DNA of 64,000 nt from Symsagittifera roscoffensis (lineage: Eukaryota; Xenacoelomorpha; Acoela; Convolutidae): contig NC_087069.1 in NCBI RefSeq assembly GCF_963678635.1, positions 52,338,938 through 52,402,937 on the forward strand. The letters are read 5' to 3'. This document shows positions 45,725 to 56,699 of the stretch, in pieces (position 1 is the first letter of the stretch; each line of letters begins with the position of its first letter). Under the pieces are notes generated by a model. It saw only the letters and a program-made list of their open reading frames with translations, searched no databases and had not been told where the DNA came from. Both the position numbers and the translations under genes were made by a program.

Positions 45725-46425
45725 AAAAGACAAACAAGAACATTTTAAGTTTTGTAAATTAAATAAAAATCTGTAAATTAAAAAAGAGCAATGTGTGTAC
45801 CTAAGACTTGACCTACCGCTATTCCGTGTTTAGTGCGTATTTAAGGGCGAGATTTTTTCCAGTTTTGGAACCCAGTTAAAGGGGGATAAAATTATTTCAA
45901 TTAAACGCTTGCGTTTCTGGCATACTTTTGAATCTATTTGTACGTCAATTGAAATTGAATCAAACTTTTAAGAAAATTTTACAGTAACGGAAATAGCGCA
46001 GTGAAACATATCAGTTGTTAATGGAACGAAGATTGAGCAAATCCATTCCAACACCAAACATATAAACACAACGTTTGATGGGAAACTCAATAATAAATCG
46101 AAAATTTACTTGAGGACGAATAATTACAAAATGTTGACAATTAGGGTTTTTACATGGTTGTCAGATATTGCATGGTAATCATTAGGATCTATACCGAATG
46201 GTCATCCATGTAAGACAACCCACCCCGATCATAGATAGTGTTCTATATGCATACTACTTAAGGCAATAAACTAAGGAAATAACCAAACCATCTGAATCAG
46301 TTTGACGGAATACTTACTCCTGTCCAGCGATAGAGTTGTCAAACATTTGAGCTATATCGTGTTGTTATCCAATTAGAGTTTTGAATCTTGAAGCTCCACT
46401 CTTTACAAAGTCCTTTGGAATTCTT
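45725..46425. other. No gene recognised
   Basis: About 700 bp between the acidic frame and the BEL/Pao remnant. Parts could be older BEL/Pao sequence upstream of the integrase, but I cannot show it. Confidence 0.4.
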
Positions 46426-46870
46426 TAGGAAACGCGTCACAACTATGATGGCAGAGCTTCCAGTAGAGTGGTTTGGTTATCGCCAGCCATCCTTCACAAA
46501 TCGTAGCGTTGGTTTCATCTGACCCTTTTACGTCTCCATCAGGAATATTTCTGAGAAGCGACGATATTTCTTTTTTACATGTATGACGACAAGGTCTAGA
46601 TATAATGTGATGTTCTCATCCATGGACACGAACTCATGTGCAATGAGAATCAAAAATTTCGTTACCCGAGGCGGTATTCCCTCAGTCATTTGGTCAGACA
46701 AGGGCACACTCTACGAGGGAGCAGAGAAAGAACTCTTGATTTGTTTTTAGTCGTGAATAGCACAAGCATCCTCAGAACTGTCAAAGGAAGGTTTTAAAAA
46801 ACGCTCAATCCTCGCGGTGGTTCTTGAGAAGGAATTTTTGGGTAATGCAATAGAGTGTTCCATGCAACAA
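46426..46870 (+). pseudogene. BEL/Pao retrotransposon integrase fragment
   Basis: The plus strand reads MMAELPVEWFGYRQPSFTNR near 46,445, the usual run-in to the BEL/Pao integrase core. It continues with YFFFTCMTTRSRYNVMFSSM near 46,570 and CAMRIKNFVTRGGIPSVIWS, then DKGTLYEGAEKELL, near 46,640-46,740. That last part is the RRG-P-x-x-I-x-SDNGT-type box with the second catalytic Asp. At least two stops interrupt it, and the final Glu region is not recognisable. The call rests on recognised motif order, without a search. Confidence 0.65.
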
Positions 46871-47900
46871 TAGAAGACGGAAATTTAATCCTGAACTTTT
46901 TGAAATTTTTTTTGTCGCGTAGACTAATCACTGCAAGCTCGCACTATTTTATCGTTAGGTGCAAATCTGAATGGTTTTGAGGTGTTGACTTTTTTTAACT
47001 TTTTGGTACTAGCTTCCCTTCTTTCTCTTTTCAGGAGCACTTTGACTAACGATTGCAATGAAGGTGAGCACAAAATGCGCCTACGCAATTTGGAGTTGTT
47101 GGCTCCGAATTTTGTACCCGCTCTGAAAAATGCAGTAATTGACCTTTCGCTTGTGACGCTCTTGCAAATACAGAGGATTTAGTGTAATTTGGTGAGGAAT
47201 GCAGCCCAAAGGGACACTAAGCTTTGGCTCTTATTAAAATCCCAAATTAAAGAAAACATAAAACAGCCCGCTCCGGGGAACGCGACAAGCCGTACAACTC
47301 TCGTCCGTTTTTGCTCCATTGGGGATGTATGCGCTTAAAATAAAAATGTCATATAGTGCAGAAGTTAGCTATAATTGGATTCTCCATCATCTGGATCCAT
47401 TTTCTGTCCAATTAATGTCTGGTTGAATCAAAAATTTTACAGATATTTGCAATTGAGGAAAGTTTTCCAGTTTTTTCTTAAACCGGAAAATGGTTATTTC
47501 ATTTATTTAAGTTAAACTGCCAAAAACTTACATATATTGAACCAGGTTTATCAGCTTGAGTCTTTCATGTGAAGGTAACCTTATTATCTCACGTATTCTT
47601 GTTTGGCATCTCGCAAAAACTGAACTAGCGCGCGGGCCGTTTTGGGCCTGCAACTTCTTTTTCTGTACTTCCTGCACTTCAAAATAATAAAGAACAACAA
47701 GTTAAAATATTTACAGTTACTAACGTTCGCTGGTTAATGAATCAAAATTAAAATAATAATTTTATACTCCTAGTTTGATGGAACTTTTTTTCTATCACAC
47801 CTGTTTAGTGCTGAAATGAAAAAAAAAAAATACTGTTGAAAAATGTAAGATGCAATGGAGAGTCTGAAATAATTCACTGCATTGTTTTAAATTGAGGAAT
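46871..47900. other. No gene recognised
   Basis: About 1 kb downstream of the minus-strand B-box gene (its 3' side). It probably includes that gene's 3' untranslated region. A 66-codon plus frame at 46,982-47,182 has no support. Confidence 0.4.
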
Positions 47901-49727
47901 TTATGGCAATGTGAATCTTGGTTCGAACTCAAGTTTCAAAATACTTGGGTTACCCTTATAGGGATAAGTAGTTTCAGAGAGCGCAAACACAGATGAGTTG
48001 TCTATTCTGGAATAAACAATTGTATTTTTCAGAGGTGGAATTTCCTCCATTTTCTTCAATTCAGTCTCTCCTTCATTTTCCAGCTGGTCCAACTCTTTTT
48101 CAAAGTCAATTCTGAAGAAAGTAGCATTCATAGAATAATCCGTCACAAATAGATACCCGTTTAGACCATTTGAGAAACCAAACACTGATGAGGGTATCCA
48201 AACCAAGGAGTAAATGTCACTCAAACCAGAGAGCCTCACATATTTAATAGAACGAGGTTGTATTTCTCGTGTTGTTGTATTTGACGATGTGTTTCTTTTC
48301 ATATCTTCCTTGTGATGTGATGGTAGAGATATCACTGCTAGTTTGTTTGAATCCGCGCCACAGTTGAGTATCAACGTGGTATCATTCACAAAAAGATTAC
48401 TACACCTCCAAACCCTGCTTCCGACTGTCTTTATATCAAGTGGTACCGTGTACTGTCTGATTTGATCGAAGTAGACTGTAATACTGCACCATTTCTCCTG
48501 CTTCTTATTTCTCCTATCGAACACTGCCACTATTAAGATCTTTTCATATGTACACAAAGACCAATCCACTGAAGAATATCCATTGAGAAGTTGGGCTGTG
48601 TCTAGTTCTTTTATCATCTTTAGATTATTCTGATTCACAATCTCAACACTCCATTTCCGATCGCTTGTTCTATATAATGACACATAAAGATTATTGTCGA
48701 TGTCTGTGGCAATATCAATCACAGAAATTGTATCATCTCGCATTTGCTTCCACTCCATCTCTCTTTTCAGTTCTATCTGATTACTGTTTTCGTTATGTTG
48801 AAACACACGGAATGATTCTGCATAATCTGTTATTATCTCCTCCGTATCTGAGTTATAAACTACCCTAAGAGCGTCAATAACTGTTCCGCTTGCATCTGCA
48901 ATTTTCTCTACTCCGATCAACTCTCTCATCCTTGCCTCCTCTCCAGGTTTTTTCTCTTTCTGATTTATCCTCTCTGCTTCACCCTGTGAATCATCAAAAC
49001 TAGTAGAAACTTCCTGATTTGAAGTTCCTGCACTCAGAACAAGTCTGTCAACCCCACTCGCAAAATTTTCTGCATCAAGTGATGAGTAACCGCCTTCTGC
49101 AAACGCAGTTTGCGATCTGGAGCAGGAAACCGTGTTATCTCTAGTCAGAATGAATTCTCCAAAAATTATGGCATATTTTTGTTCTAATTCGCGGAACTGA
49201 TCCGTTATTTTTGCTTTGAAAGCTTGCAGGGATTGCTTGTGATCCAAAAGCTGTTTTCTTACGGCTGCAGACTTGTCTTCAAGCTGCTTAGCGGAATTTG
49301 ACTTTAAAACGCTCTTTTGTTCGTTTTCAGCTGTTGTTATCTGTTTCACTATTGTTTTCCAGTCGTTGGAAGCCAGAACTTGAGATGTTTTTTCAATTTC
49401 GTCTTTATATTCTGTCAGTCGCTGCATGGTTAACTTCTGGGGCTCCAAATTCACAGTGAGAAAACTTACGTTATGCTTCTTCCAATCCATATGATTCTGC
49501 TTCCAACATAGCTCGCATATCGCTATTTTGCAGATATTGCAAAAATAGCGAACGGTTTCTTCGGGATGTTTCTCGCAGAAAACGACAGACTGGAGTTCTA
49601 TGTAAGGAACAGTGGATGATGCAATTGAAGCTGCAGTCGATGGTCGTTCTAAAATACAGAAAGAAAACATTAAAGGCAGAACTTTTGTGGTGTTTGGGTT
49701 CTCGGAAATCACTAACCAGGACATCAA
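47901..49727 (-). CDS. B-box zinc finger, coiled-coil protein (TRIM-like), 608 aa
   Basis: The only long intact non-repeat frame in the window. Residues 51-85 form a B-box type 2 zinc site: Cys51, His54, Cys63, Cys66, Cys71, Cys74, His79, His85. Residues about 95-195 are charged and heptad-like (LEDKSAAVRKQLLDHKQSLQ), consistent with a coiled coil. Residues about 280-608 hold repeating hydrophobic/aromatic strands with DIATDIDNNLYVSLY-type turns, possibly a beta-propeller, but no clear NHL signature. No RING domain lies in this exon, so ubiquitin-ligase activity is not shown; TRIM-type proteins usually act in the cytoplasm or at microtubules. The first ~30 residues may not be real: a good splice acceptor (TTTCTGTATTTTAG) ends at 49,649, so the coding exon may begin there, joined to an upstream exon I could not find. 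No internal stop; no repeat similarity. Confidence 0.8.
   Translation of the reverse strand: MMSWLVISENPNTTKVLPLMFSFCILERPSTAASIASSTVPYIELQSVVFCEKHPEETVRYFCNICKIAICELCWKQNHMDWKKHNVSFLTVNLEPQKLTMQRLTEYKDEIEKTSQVLASNDWKTIVKQITTAENEQKSVLKSNSAKQLEDKSAAVRKQLLDHKQSLQAFKAKITDQFRELEQKYAIIFGEFILTRDNTVSCSRSQTAFAEGGYSSLDAENFASGVDRLVLSAGTSNQEVSTSFDDSQGEAERINQKEKKPGEEARMRELIGVEKIADASGTVIDALRVVYNSDTEEIITDYAESFRVFQHNENSNQIELKREMEWKQMRDDTISVIDIATDIDNNLYVSLYRTSDRKWSVEIVNQNNLKMIKELDTAQLLNGYSSVDWSLCTYEKILIVAVFDRRNKKQEKWCSITVYFDQIRQYTVPLDIKTVGSRVWRCSNLFVNDTTLILNCGADSNKLAVISLPSHHKEDMKRNTSSNTTTREIQPRSIKYVRLSGLSDIYSLVWIPSSVFGFSNGLNGYLFVTDYSMNATFFRIDFEKELDQLENEGETELKKMEEIPPLKNTIVYSRIDNSSVFALSETTYPYKGNPSILKLEFEPRFTLP
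49649..49668 (-). promoter_or_regulatory. Possible 3' splice site upstream of the B-box exon
   Basis: On the minus strand a pyrimidine-rich TTTTCTTTCTGTATTTTAG ends at 49,649 just before AACGACC. It precedes the conserved part of the protein by about 20 residues. If used, the annotated Met at 49,727 lies in an intron. Confidence 0.45.
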
Positions 49728-50152
49728 ATTTAACGTCTTTCTCTTGTTTCACTCAATTCAGCGTTTTAAGACATTTTCACGTTACGAGGCAAAACTGTGC
49801 ACTCGATGGGCTTTTAATATATTGTATGAAGATCATTGGAATCCTAAGTGGAATTTGCAAAATTGTAAGCGAATGTTTTTAAATGTATTAAGATTCGGCA
49901 GGGTTTTTTTTTGCAGTTCGCGGGTTTTTTTTACAGTTCGCGGATTCCGCGTACAGCTGCGGACTTCACGTTAGTTTAATTTTACGATATTCATGTTATA
50001 ATTTGTTTGTGGTTTCTAGGATTCCTAAATTCCGCAACTTTTTTTTGATTCCGCAATCTTTTTGCGGATTTGAAAAGTTTGACTCCTGATGAAACTTTTT
50101 TTTCTTTGACAATTTTTTCAGAAAAAAAATTACATAACACAACTCTGTATTA
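49728..50152. other. Upstream region of the B-box gene
   Basis: Holds no recognised gene. It contains a short imperfect repeat, TTTTTGCAGTTCGCGG at about 49,909 and TTTTACAGTTCGCGG at about 49,928. It may contain a promoter or first exon of the B-box gene, but no site is convincing. Confidence 0.35.
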
Positions 50153-50992
50153 CCCGCACCGAACGCCCATGGATCATAATCGATTATATTGTCAAAATAT
50201 GGTCAGCATCTATAAAAATACAAAATAATCGATTATAATCTATTAAAAATGGATTATAATCCTAATTTTTTTTATCCCAAAAAACGAGGGGTTATTCATT
50301 AAATTTTCAAATTTAAGTTACATTTAAGAAAAAAATTATCTATTTTTGTCTCTACTTTTTCTAATTCATCGCAGTTTAACACCACTTCATTTTACCCCCC
50401 CCCCCCCCAGCCAGTTAAGCCCCCAGTACCCAGTATACTACCACCGACCAGTTTACTATCCCCCCCCCCCCCCCCCCCCCCCCCCAGTTTACCCCCCTCC
50501 CATCATTTACCCCACCCCCTCCAGTTTACCTTGCCCCTTTAGTTGGGGAGAGGGGGGGGTGGCGGTGTTTAAGAAGCTTGAGGGGGCGAGGGGACGAAGT
50601 TGAGACATGGCATTTAGTAAAAAAAACAGGGCATAAATTCTGCAAACTTCTCGCAAAATTTGCAAAATTTTTTTAAAAAACAATCGAATTTAGTTCTAAA
50701 AATGAAATGGATTATAATCAATTATAATGGATTATAATGGATTTTCATTTCAAAATAATCTATTATAATGGATTATCTTGGCAAAAAGAATCGATTTCAG
50801 GGACAAAAATAATGGATTACAATCGATTTGAGTGGGTTATAATGGATTATATTCGTTCAAAAATAATCGATTATAATGGCTATATAATCGATTTCGTTGT
50901 CTAAATTTTACATCCGTAATGGATTATAATCGATTTTTTTTGTCTCGGGAATCCATTTTAATCAATTAAAATCCATGGGCGCTCGATGCGGG
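50153..50992. mobile_element. TA-flanked inverted-repeat element with C/G-rich core (copy 2)
   Basis: The element begins CCCGCACCGAACGCCCATGG after TA (50,151-50,152) and ends with CCATGGGCGCTCGATGCGGG before TA (50,993-50,994), imperfect inverted repeats of at least 20 bp. It is about 840 bp long. As in copy 1 (10,739-11,789) the interior is filled with TAATCGATTATAATGGATT-type motifs around a C-rich then G-rich core. There is no transposase frame. Its terminal repeats are longer and cleaner than those of copy 1. The matching architecture at two distant sites makes this a real repeat family. Confidence 0.8.
50394..50590 (+). repeat. Poly-C / G-rich core of copy 2
   Basis: The plus strand carries poly-C runs (one of about 25 C near 50,461-50,485) with CCAGTTTACC-like units, then a G-rich part near 50,543-50,590. 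Long homopolymers make this stretch prone to sequencing and assembly error. The 85-codon frame over it is a composition artefact. Confidence 0.8.
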
Positions 50993-50994
50993 TA

Positions 50995-52904
50995 CATAGA
51001 AGCCTTTTCTGGTTTGTATAGGTCAGTGGAATCCAGGGATTAGACTTGAAGTAAATTGATATCGCCAAAATTTTGTCGGCCAGACGAAAGGAAACAGGAT
51101 AAAAGAATTATCGAAGAGGGCGGTCTTATAACGGTATTCTGTTACAATTCGCAAAACAAAAAAAATGGCTAGTTAAGTGGTTTCCTAGATGAAAATTCTT
51201 TTTTTTCAGACATTGTAACCAATATGTTGTTTCTTGTTTATGTTTTGATACTTGAAAGCATCTTACGTTTATGTTTTAATTTTTTTCTTTCCAAATCACA
51301 TTTCCAACTCTACATCAAAACCATTTACCAAAATTTTTTAATGGTCTTAGACAATTATTTTATCTTGTATCAAGTTTTTTATTAAACTTAATACTTTTTT
51401 AGATTTGCAAAATCACATTTATTTGAAATAGTTGAGAAAACGACACAAACGAGAATTTTTTTTGTTCATTTGCTTGTTGAAATCTAAAAGAATGCTAATG
51501 ATTTGTTCTGTTCGTGAGATATAAAAAGGACGTAACACTATATGTGATTATCAAATAAACATAAAAGAGTATCACGCTTATCATCGAAATAAACTCAATT
51601 AAGAAGTTTTGTCTTCTTGAAGTTTTTGAAAAAAAATTGGATATGACCATTTCCTGCTTGTCTTTTTTGCATTGAAACAAAACGTGCGGGCCATATGTTC
51701 TGGTTTTGTTTCTGTTTAATGGCCGTGCTTAAAGTTTTTTTATAAAAGCCCTCTGATATTAGTCAAGCCGACTCTCTCAGATTTTATTTTGATTCCATGG
51801 TTCTCCCCTACTCTCTGATTTAAAATGCCAGGTCCTACCTTGTAGTCTTTTCCACGCAATTTTATGCTGACATAAGAAGAGTTTACCTATCTCCAAATAA
51901 TCTAGATATATCATGATCGTCTGAGCAGCAACAGGCCTATCTTCATCTGTGTCTAGTCAGTGATTTGATGATGTTATTCGAGAAACGGATCCCTTGTCCA
52001 ATGTTTAAATCAACTTAAAGTCATCGTATTGATTTAGAAGCTAGCCCATACTCTCTTCTCTTGATTGTTATTGGATCTCCTTTTTTTCTTGATTCTTGCA
52101 AATTTATGTTTGATCTTCGCTTGCTGGTTTGTTTCTCGTAACCTATTAAGCGCCTTTTTTCTCTGATGATTGCGTATCAGACCTTTTTTTATTCGTTTTA
52201 AATCTTAAATTGTGTGTGCGTGTACTGGCTGGATTGATTGCACTGCGTTTTTTTCAAGCATTTTGTTGAGCACTGTTGTGAATGTTTTTGTTCTGACTTT
52301 CGTAACAAAATTAAAGGAAATTTTGTGCTCGGGTTGGGATTTTTCTTCAGACATTTTTCGTTTTTTTTTATCTAGCCGACTTCGACGAATCTTTTTAAAC
52401 ATTATTCAAAGCGTATTGTTGTTCTTAGCTTAAATTTGAAAAAATATATAATTCACCTGCAATCACTTTTTGTAAAGTTATGGGGGTTTAACTATTGCCA
52501 TTCTGGCTAATTTGAGACAATTAACGCGAGATATATTTCGCGCTATTAACGAGTATACGGAGGTTTAAGCAGTCTTATGAATTGTTCCAAATTGGTTAAG
52601 GGAAGCTTATTTGTACAAATAGATTTCCTAATAGCAAAATTTATTACTTTGTACTTTATATGGTGGGTGGCAGGATGGTTTTCACAAAAAAGTTCTCAAG
52701 TTTAATTTTTTTTTTCACTTTATTTTGTTACTTTTTTTCAAGTTATTACTGCTCCACAGACCTTAAGAGGCGGACGGGACCTTCGGTCCTTCCCCTGATC
52801 GAGCAATCTTGTTTTCTTTTGTTTCAGATTTTTTTTCTGTTGATGACTTTAATTGTTTTAGTTGCCTTGCTGGTTTCGTATTTTTCTTATATCCTGCATT
52901 AGTT
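50995..52904. other. Region without a recognised gene
   Basis: About 1.9 kb. The minus strand has short lysine/arginine-rich frames (52,205-52,402, reading MFKKIRRSRLDKKKRKMSEE at its start, and a stretch near 52,090-52,170 with RLRETNQQAKIKHKFARIKK). They could be an old basic protein or just A-rich sequence. No assignment. Confidence 0.35.
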
Positions 52905-53022
52905 CACACACACACGCGCGCGCGCGTGCACACATGCGCCCACACAGTATCTCTCTCTTTCTCTCTCTCACACACACACTTACACACACACTCTCTCACA
53001 CACACACACATACACACACACA
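52905..53022 (+). repeat. CA/CT microsatellite
   Basis: Runs of CACACA and GCGCGC, then CTCTCT, then CACACACAC with short interruptions. Reading frames over it are artefacts of the dinucleotide repeat. Confidence 0.95.
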
Positions 53023-53524
53023 CACCTTCTCATTTTCAAATGGCATGCATTATCAAAAATCGCTGTGAACGCTCTCTGACTCTAGGCGTTTCATCGCGGT
53101 GTTGATCTACGAACTCCGTTTTCCCTACTAGTGTCTGTATAACCGCATGATGTAACTATAAAACTGTATTTTTTGTTTGCTTTTGAACGCATGTTCTTGT
53201 CATTCTCGGCTTCATTTATAAATTTTGATGCAAGTGATTCCTACTATTTTTTGCAGATATTCCTCAAGTTTTTTTTATCTTCATAGATATTTATTTGTCA
53301 CCTTTCCCAATATTATGTCGAAAGAATTATTAACCTTCATGATGAATATGGATTCGCTTTGATTGATTTAAAATTTCAGTTTCTTTTTAGCCGATTCTGA
53401 TTTGTTTCAAGAAACAGTACCTTTAGTGAATGGTTTTCATGAACAAAAAAACACCTTTAATGGTGCTTAGAAACGTACCATATTTGAAGTCAGTGAGTAT
53501 TTTCTACAAGTCTTTGATTATATC

Positions 53525-54195
53525 TTTCTTTTGAACTTGCGGACGCTTTTGACAGTTTACGTTACACAATTGGTACTTTTTTCTGATTCTCCCAGCCATA
53601 TTTACAAATCTTCTCTACATGGTCAATGCTGATGAAGCGATTACGGATGAGTAGTTTGTTATGAAAGCAGACAATTGTCCTTTGCAGCCAGGTGCTTCCG
53701 CGTACACGGGAAGAACACTCAGCTAGTTCATCATTTATCGGCCGATTGGATTATCTGATTTTAATGTCCTCTATTTCCTGCTGTTCGCTGTTTTTGTTTT
53801 CTTAAACTTTTTGGCTGTTTGATCCCAAACCCTTGTTCGAGTGAACTGCTTTAATATTTCTCCCCACTTTCCTTTTCTGCAGTTTCATTTTCGCAACGTT
53901 CCTTTTTTCATTATGTCTTGTAGCAGCTTTTCTAGTTGAATGCTATATGTTTTCAAAAAAAATGATTTGTCTCGAGGATGTGCTATGTTTACACGAAGAC
54001 CGTTCTCCTATTCCGCGGGCAACTGATTTTTCAGGCGTTCTCGGAAAAACTTTAATGTCTCAACCAATATTTTGGCAGTGGAAAACATTTCACTTTTCCC
54101 ATAATTCTTGATTATATCTAAACTGACATCATTCGCGACCTTGCGATTTCTCAAGCAATCTAAACGGGATTTTGAAATCCTGGAAAAGACAATTT
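53525..54195 (-). pseudogene. Unrecognised decayed coding region
   Basis: The minus strand reads as protein in segments. About 54,180-54,010 includes ISKSRLDCLRNRKVANDVSL and EMFSTAKILVETLKFFRERL; about 53,750-53,570 includes INDELAECSSRVRGSTWLQR, then TIVCFHNKLLIRNRFISIDH. Between them are shorter runs such as KSFFLKTYSIQLEKLLQDIM. Single stops and frame changes break it. Residue patterns are clearly not random, but I do not recognise a family. It could be an old transposon protein or a host pseudogene, or exons of a gene with short introns. Confidence 0.4.
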
Positions 54196-55264
54196 AATTT
54201 TCTGGTTGGTTTGTACTATTTTTTCTGTGGATTTCCCCTTAAGAGCCAGATATCTGCACTGCATAGGCGCAAAAATTCTCTGTAACTCTGTAACTCTTTA
54301 AATATGATCAAAATGTTTCGGTACAATCAAAGAAAACGAAAGAACTTAACAAGATCAAAGAAATCTCCTTGTTGTTGATTCCGCTCAAAATTCACAAAAT
54401 ACATAGTTTTGCCTGTTAAAGATTGTATGTTTTGTACTATTTCTTCTACTTTTCTTAGTTAACGTAGGAACTTGAGAATCCGATTGAACAAACGAGAACA
54501 GCATTAATTATAAACGAAATATAGAAAGTAATGAGCCTGCGGCTATCGTGCTACATCACAAAATTAACAAAGCCCTTTGGCGCAATTTTGAAACCACATC
54601 AGGCCATTTATTATTGAGCGCTTTTTATGTTAAAATGATATGGCATGGGTGCATCATCCTCCAAAGATACTTTTTGCTCCTTTTTCGGTATAAAATTTGC
54701 ATAACTTTGAACTATCTCGCCTACTTTATTAAATAGCCGGTAGCGTGAGCTATCCTATGTGGCTTGCAATCAAACACTTCTACGTTATCAGACAACATGA
54801 GAGAATATTAGTCCCGATTAGATTGGATGTTATCTCAAGACTTTGAAAGATTTTTTTGATCTGAATATCGTTTACAGTCAGAAATGTTGTTGCCGCGATC
54901 AGTTACGAATCAGAAGCCATTTAGGAATTCCAGTCCGCAGTAGTTGACTTTCACAGTTTCGTTTTCCCAAGTCCACACACTTTAGCTCCAACTGCACCGG
55001 AAACGCTATCGAACCATAATTAATTCCATAATTGACCAGAAATACTTCAAGGAAACATCACTGCGGTGGCTAACAAGTGTCAAAGAGAAATAAGCAGGCA
55101 CACTGGGGAGTTAGAAAGATTGGGCGTTAAAAAGTATTAGAAAAAAAGATATTATTGAAACGAAAATTGAAAAATCCGCTGAATCAGTTTTCCTCTGAAA
55201 AGTCTGGAATGACGAAACTTCAGGCAGTAATCCTATCGAAGCAGTTTCGACCAATCGAAGCGAA
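54196..55264. other. No gene recognised
   Basis: About 1 kb of ordinary AT-rich sequence leading to the 29-bp satellite. Confidence 0.45.
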
Positions 55265-56400
55265 ACCTTTGGTCAATCAGACAGAGTGCATGCTACCAAA
55301 TGAGACCTGAGCGAATGCGCGCGACCGGTTGGATCTGATTAAAGTGTGTGCGAACAGTTGGATCTCAGCAGAGCGTGTGTACAACCAGTTGGGTCTCTGC
55401 AGAATGTGGGCGACCAGTTGGTTCTCAATTGAGTCTGTGCGACCAGTTGGTTCTCAGTTGAGTCTGTGCGTACAGTTCGTTCTGAGGCGAGAGTGAGCGT
55501 CCAGTTTGTTCTCAAGTGAGTGCGTGTGACCTGGTGGTTACCAGAAGAGTATGTGCGACCAGTTGATTCTAAGGCGAGTATGTGCCACCAGTTGATTCTC
55601 AGGAGATTAATTATACGCAAAGAGTTCGTTCTCAAACGAGTGTTTGCGACCAGTTGGTTCTCAGTTGAGTCTGTGCGTACAGTTGGTTCTCAGGTGAGAG
55701 TGTGGGACCCGTTGGTTCTCAACTGAGCGTGTGTGACCTGTTGGTTCTCAGTTGAACCTGCACTTCATGTTGATCTTCAGTTGATTCTGCGCGACCAGTT
55801 GGTTCTCAGGCGAGTTTGCGCGTCCAGTTGGTTCTCAAGTGAGTGTGTGTGGCTGGAGGGTTACCAGAAGAGTGTGTGCGACCAGTTGATTCTCAGGTGA
55901 CTATGTGCAAACAGTTTATTCTCAGGCGAGTGTTTGCGATCAGTTCAATCTCAGATGAGTGTTTGCGACCAGTTGGTTCTCAGTTGAGTCTGTGCGATCA
56001 GTTGGTTCTCAGTTGAGTCTGTGCTCCAGTTGGTTCTCAGTTGAGTCTGTGCGTCTAGTTGATTCTCAGGTGAGAGTGTGGGACCAGTTGGTTCTCAAGT
56101 GAGTGTGTGTGACCAGGTGGTTAACAAAAGAGTGACTGCGAACAGTTGAATCTCAGGAAAATATGTGCCACCCGTTGATTCTCAGGCGACTACGTGCGAA
56201 CAGTTCGTTCTCAGGCGAGTGTTAGCGACCAGTTGGTTATCAGTTGAGTCTGTGCGTACAGTTGGTTCTCAGGTGAGAGTGTGGGACCCGTTGGTTCTCA
56301 ACTGAGCGTGTGTGACCTGTTGGTTCTCAGTTGAACATGTGCTTCATGTTGATCTTCAGTTGATTCTGCGCGTCCAGTTGGTTCTCAAGTGAGTGTGTGT
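55265..56400 (+). repeat. 29-bp satellite array, left block
   Basis: Tandem 29-bp monomers close to GACCAGTTGGTTCTCAGTTG plus AGTCTGTGC, about 38 copies, with variant monomers such as CTGGTGGTTACCAGAAGAG. A block starting GTGGGACCCGTTGGTTCTCA at 55,702 recurs nearly unchanged at 56,281, about 579 bp (20 monomers) later, so there is higher-order structure. The array stops exactly at the LTR start, 56,401. It resumes at about 63,196. Frames across it are shadows. Confidence 0.9.
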
Positions 56401-56699
56401 TGTGGTACATTACATACTGCATGTGCAGTAACCAAGTGCTCTCTGCTGAACACTAACCTTGGATTGCTATTGGTATCTATAATAATATATTGTTATTATG
56501 TAATGAACAGGGTCAGGCAGTGTTGATCACTGCATAGTTGTTTTAACACATTGGCGTGGAACCGACATCGGTAAAGAAGCTGGTTTACAAACCATTAAAG
56601 AAAAGAAAAGAAAAACACACGAGTTTCAATATTGAAATAAACATTTTGAAACCGAATTCTTTTCCAGTCTCTACCATAGAATTACATTACTGTACCACA
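56401..56699 (+). repeat. 5' LTR of the Gypsy element (299 bp)
   Basis: Begins TGTGGTACA and ends TGTACCACA, an exact 9-bp terminal inverted repeat with the canonical TG...CA ends. It holds an AT-rich stretch (TATAATAATATATTG near 56,478) that could serve as a promoter and AATAAA at 56,636-56,641 as a polyadenylation signal. No second copy is in the window. Confidence 0.9.

Noticed and set aside
49456-49472. GTAAGT donor-like sequence inside the B-box gene
   Set aside because: The frame stays open and reads through conserved B-box sequence; the nearest downstream acceptor-like CAG would give an intron of only about 35 bp.
49728-49752. Upstream exon starting at the Met at 49,752 with a GTTAGT donor
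   Set aside because: The phase does not fit the acceptor at 49,649, so joining would shift the frame.
50346-50603. Poly-Pro frame of 85 codons
   Set aside because: It is caused by the poly-C core of the inverted-repeat element.
52809-53105. Plus-strand frames rich in His/Thr and Ser/Leu
   Set aside because: They are composition artefacts of the CA/CT microsatellite.
55339-55635. 98-codon minus-strand frame with NQLV/RTNW repeats
   Set aside because: It lies wholly in the 29-bp satellite; repeated residues come from the repeat, not from a gene.
55265-56400. Regular 29-bp repeats resembling a CRISPR array
   Set aside because: The repeats are directly adjacent with no unique spacers, they vary between copies, and the context is eukaryotic. 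It is a satellite.
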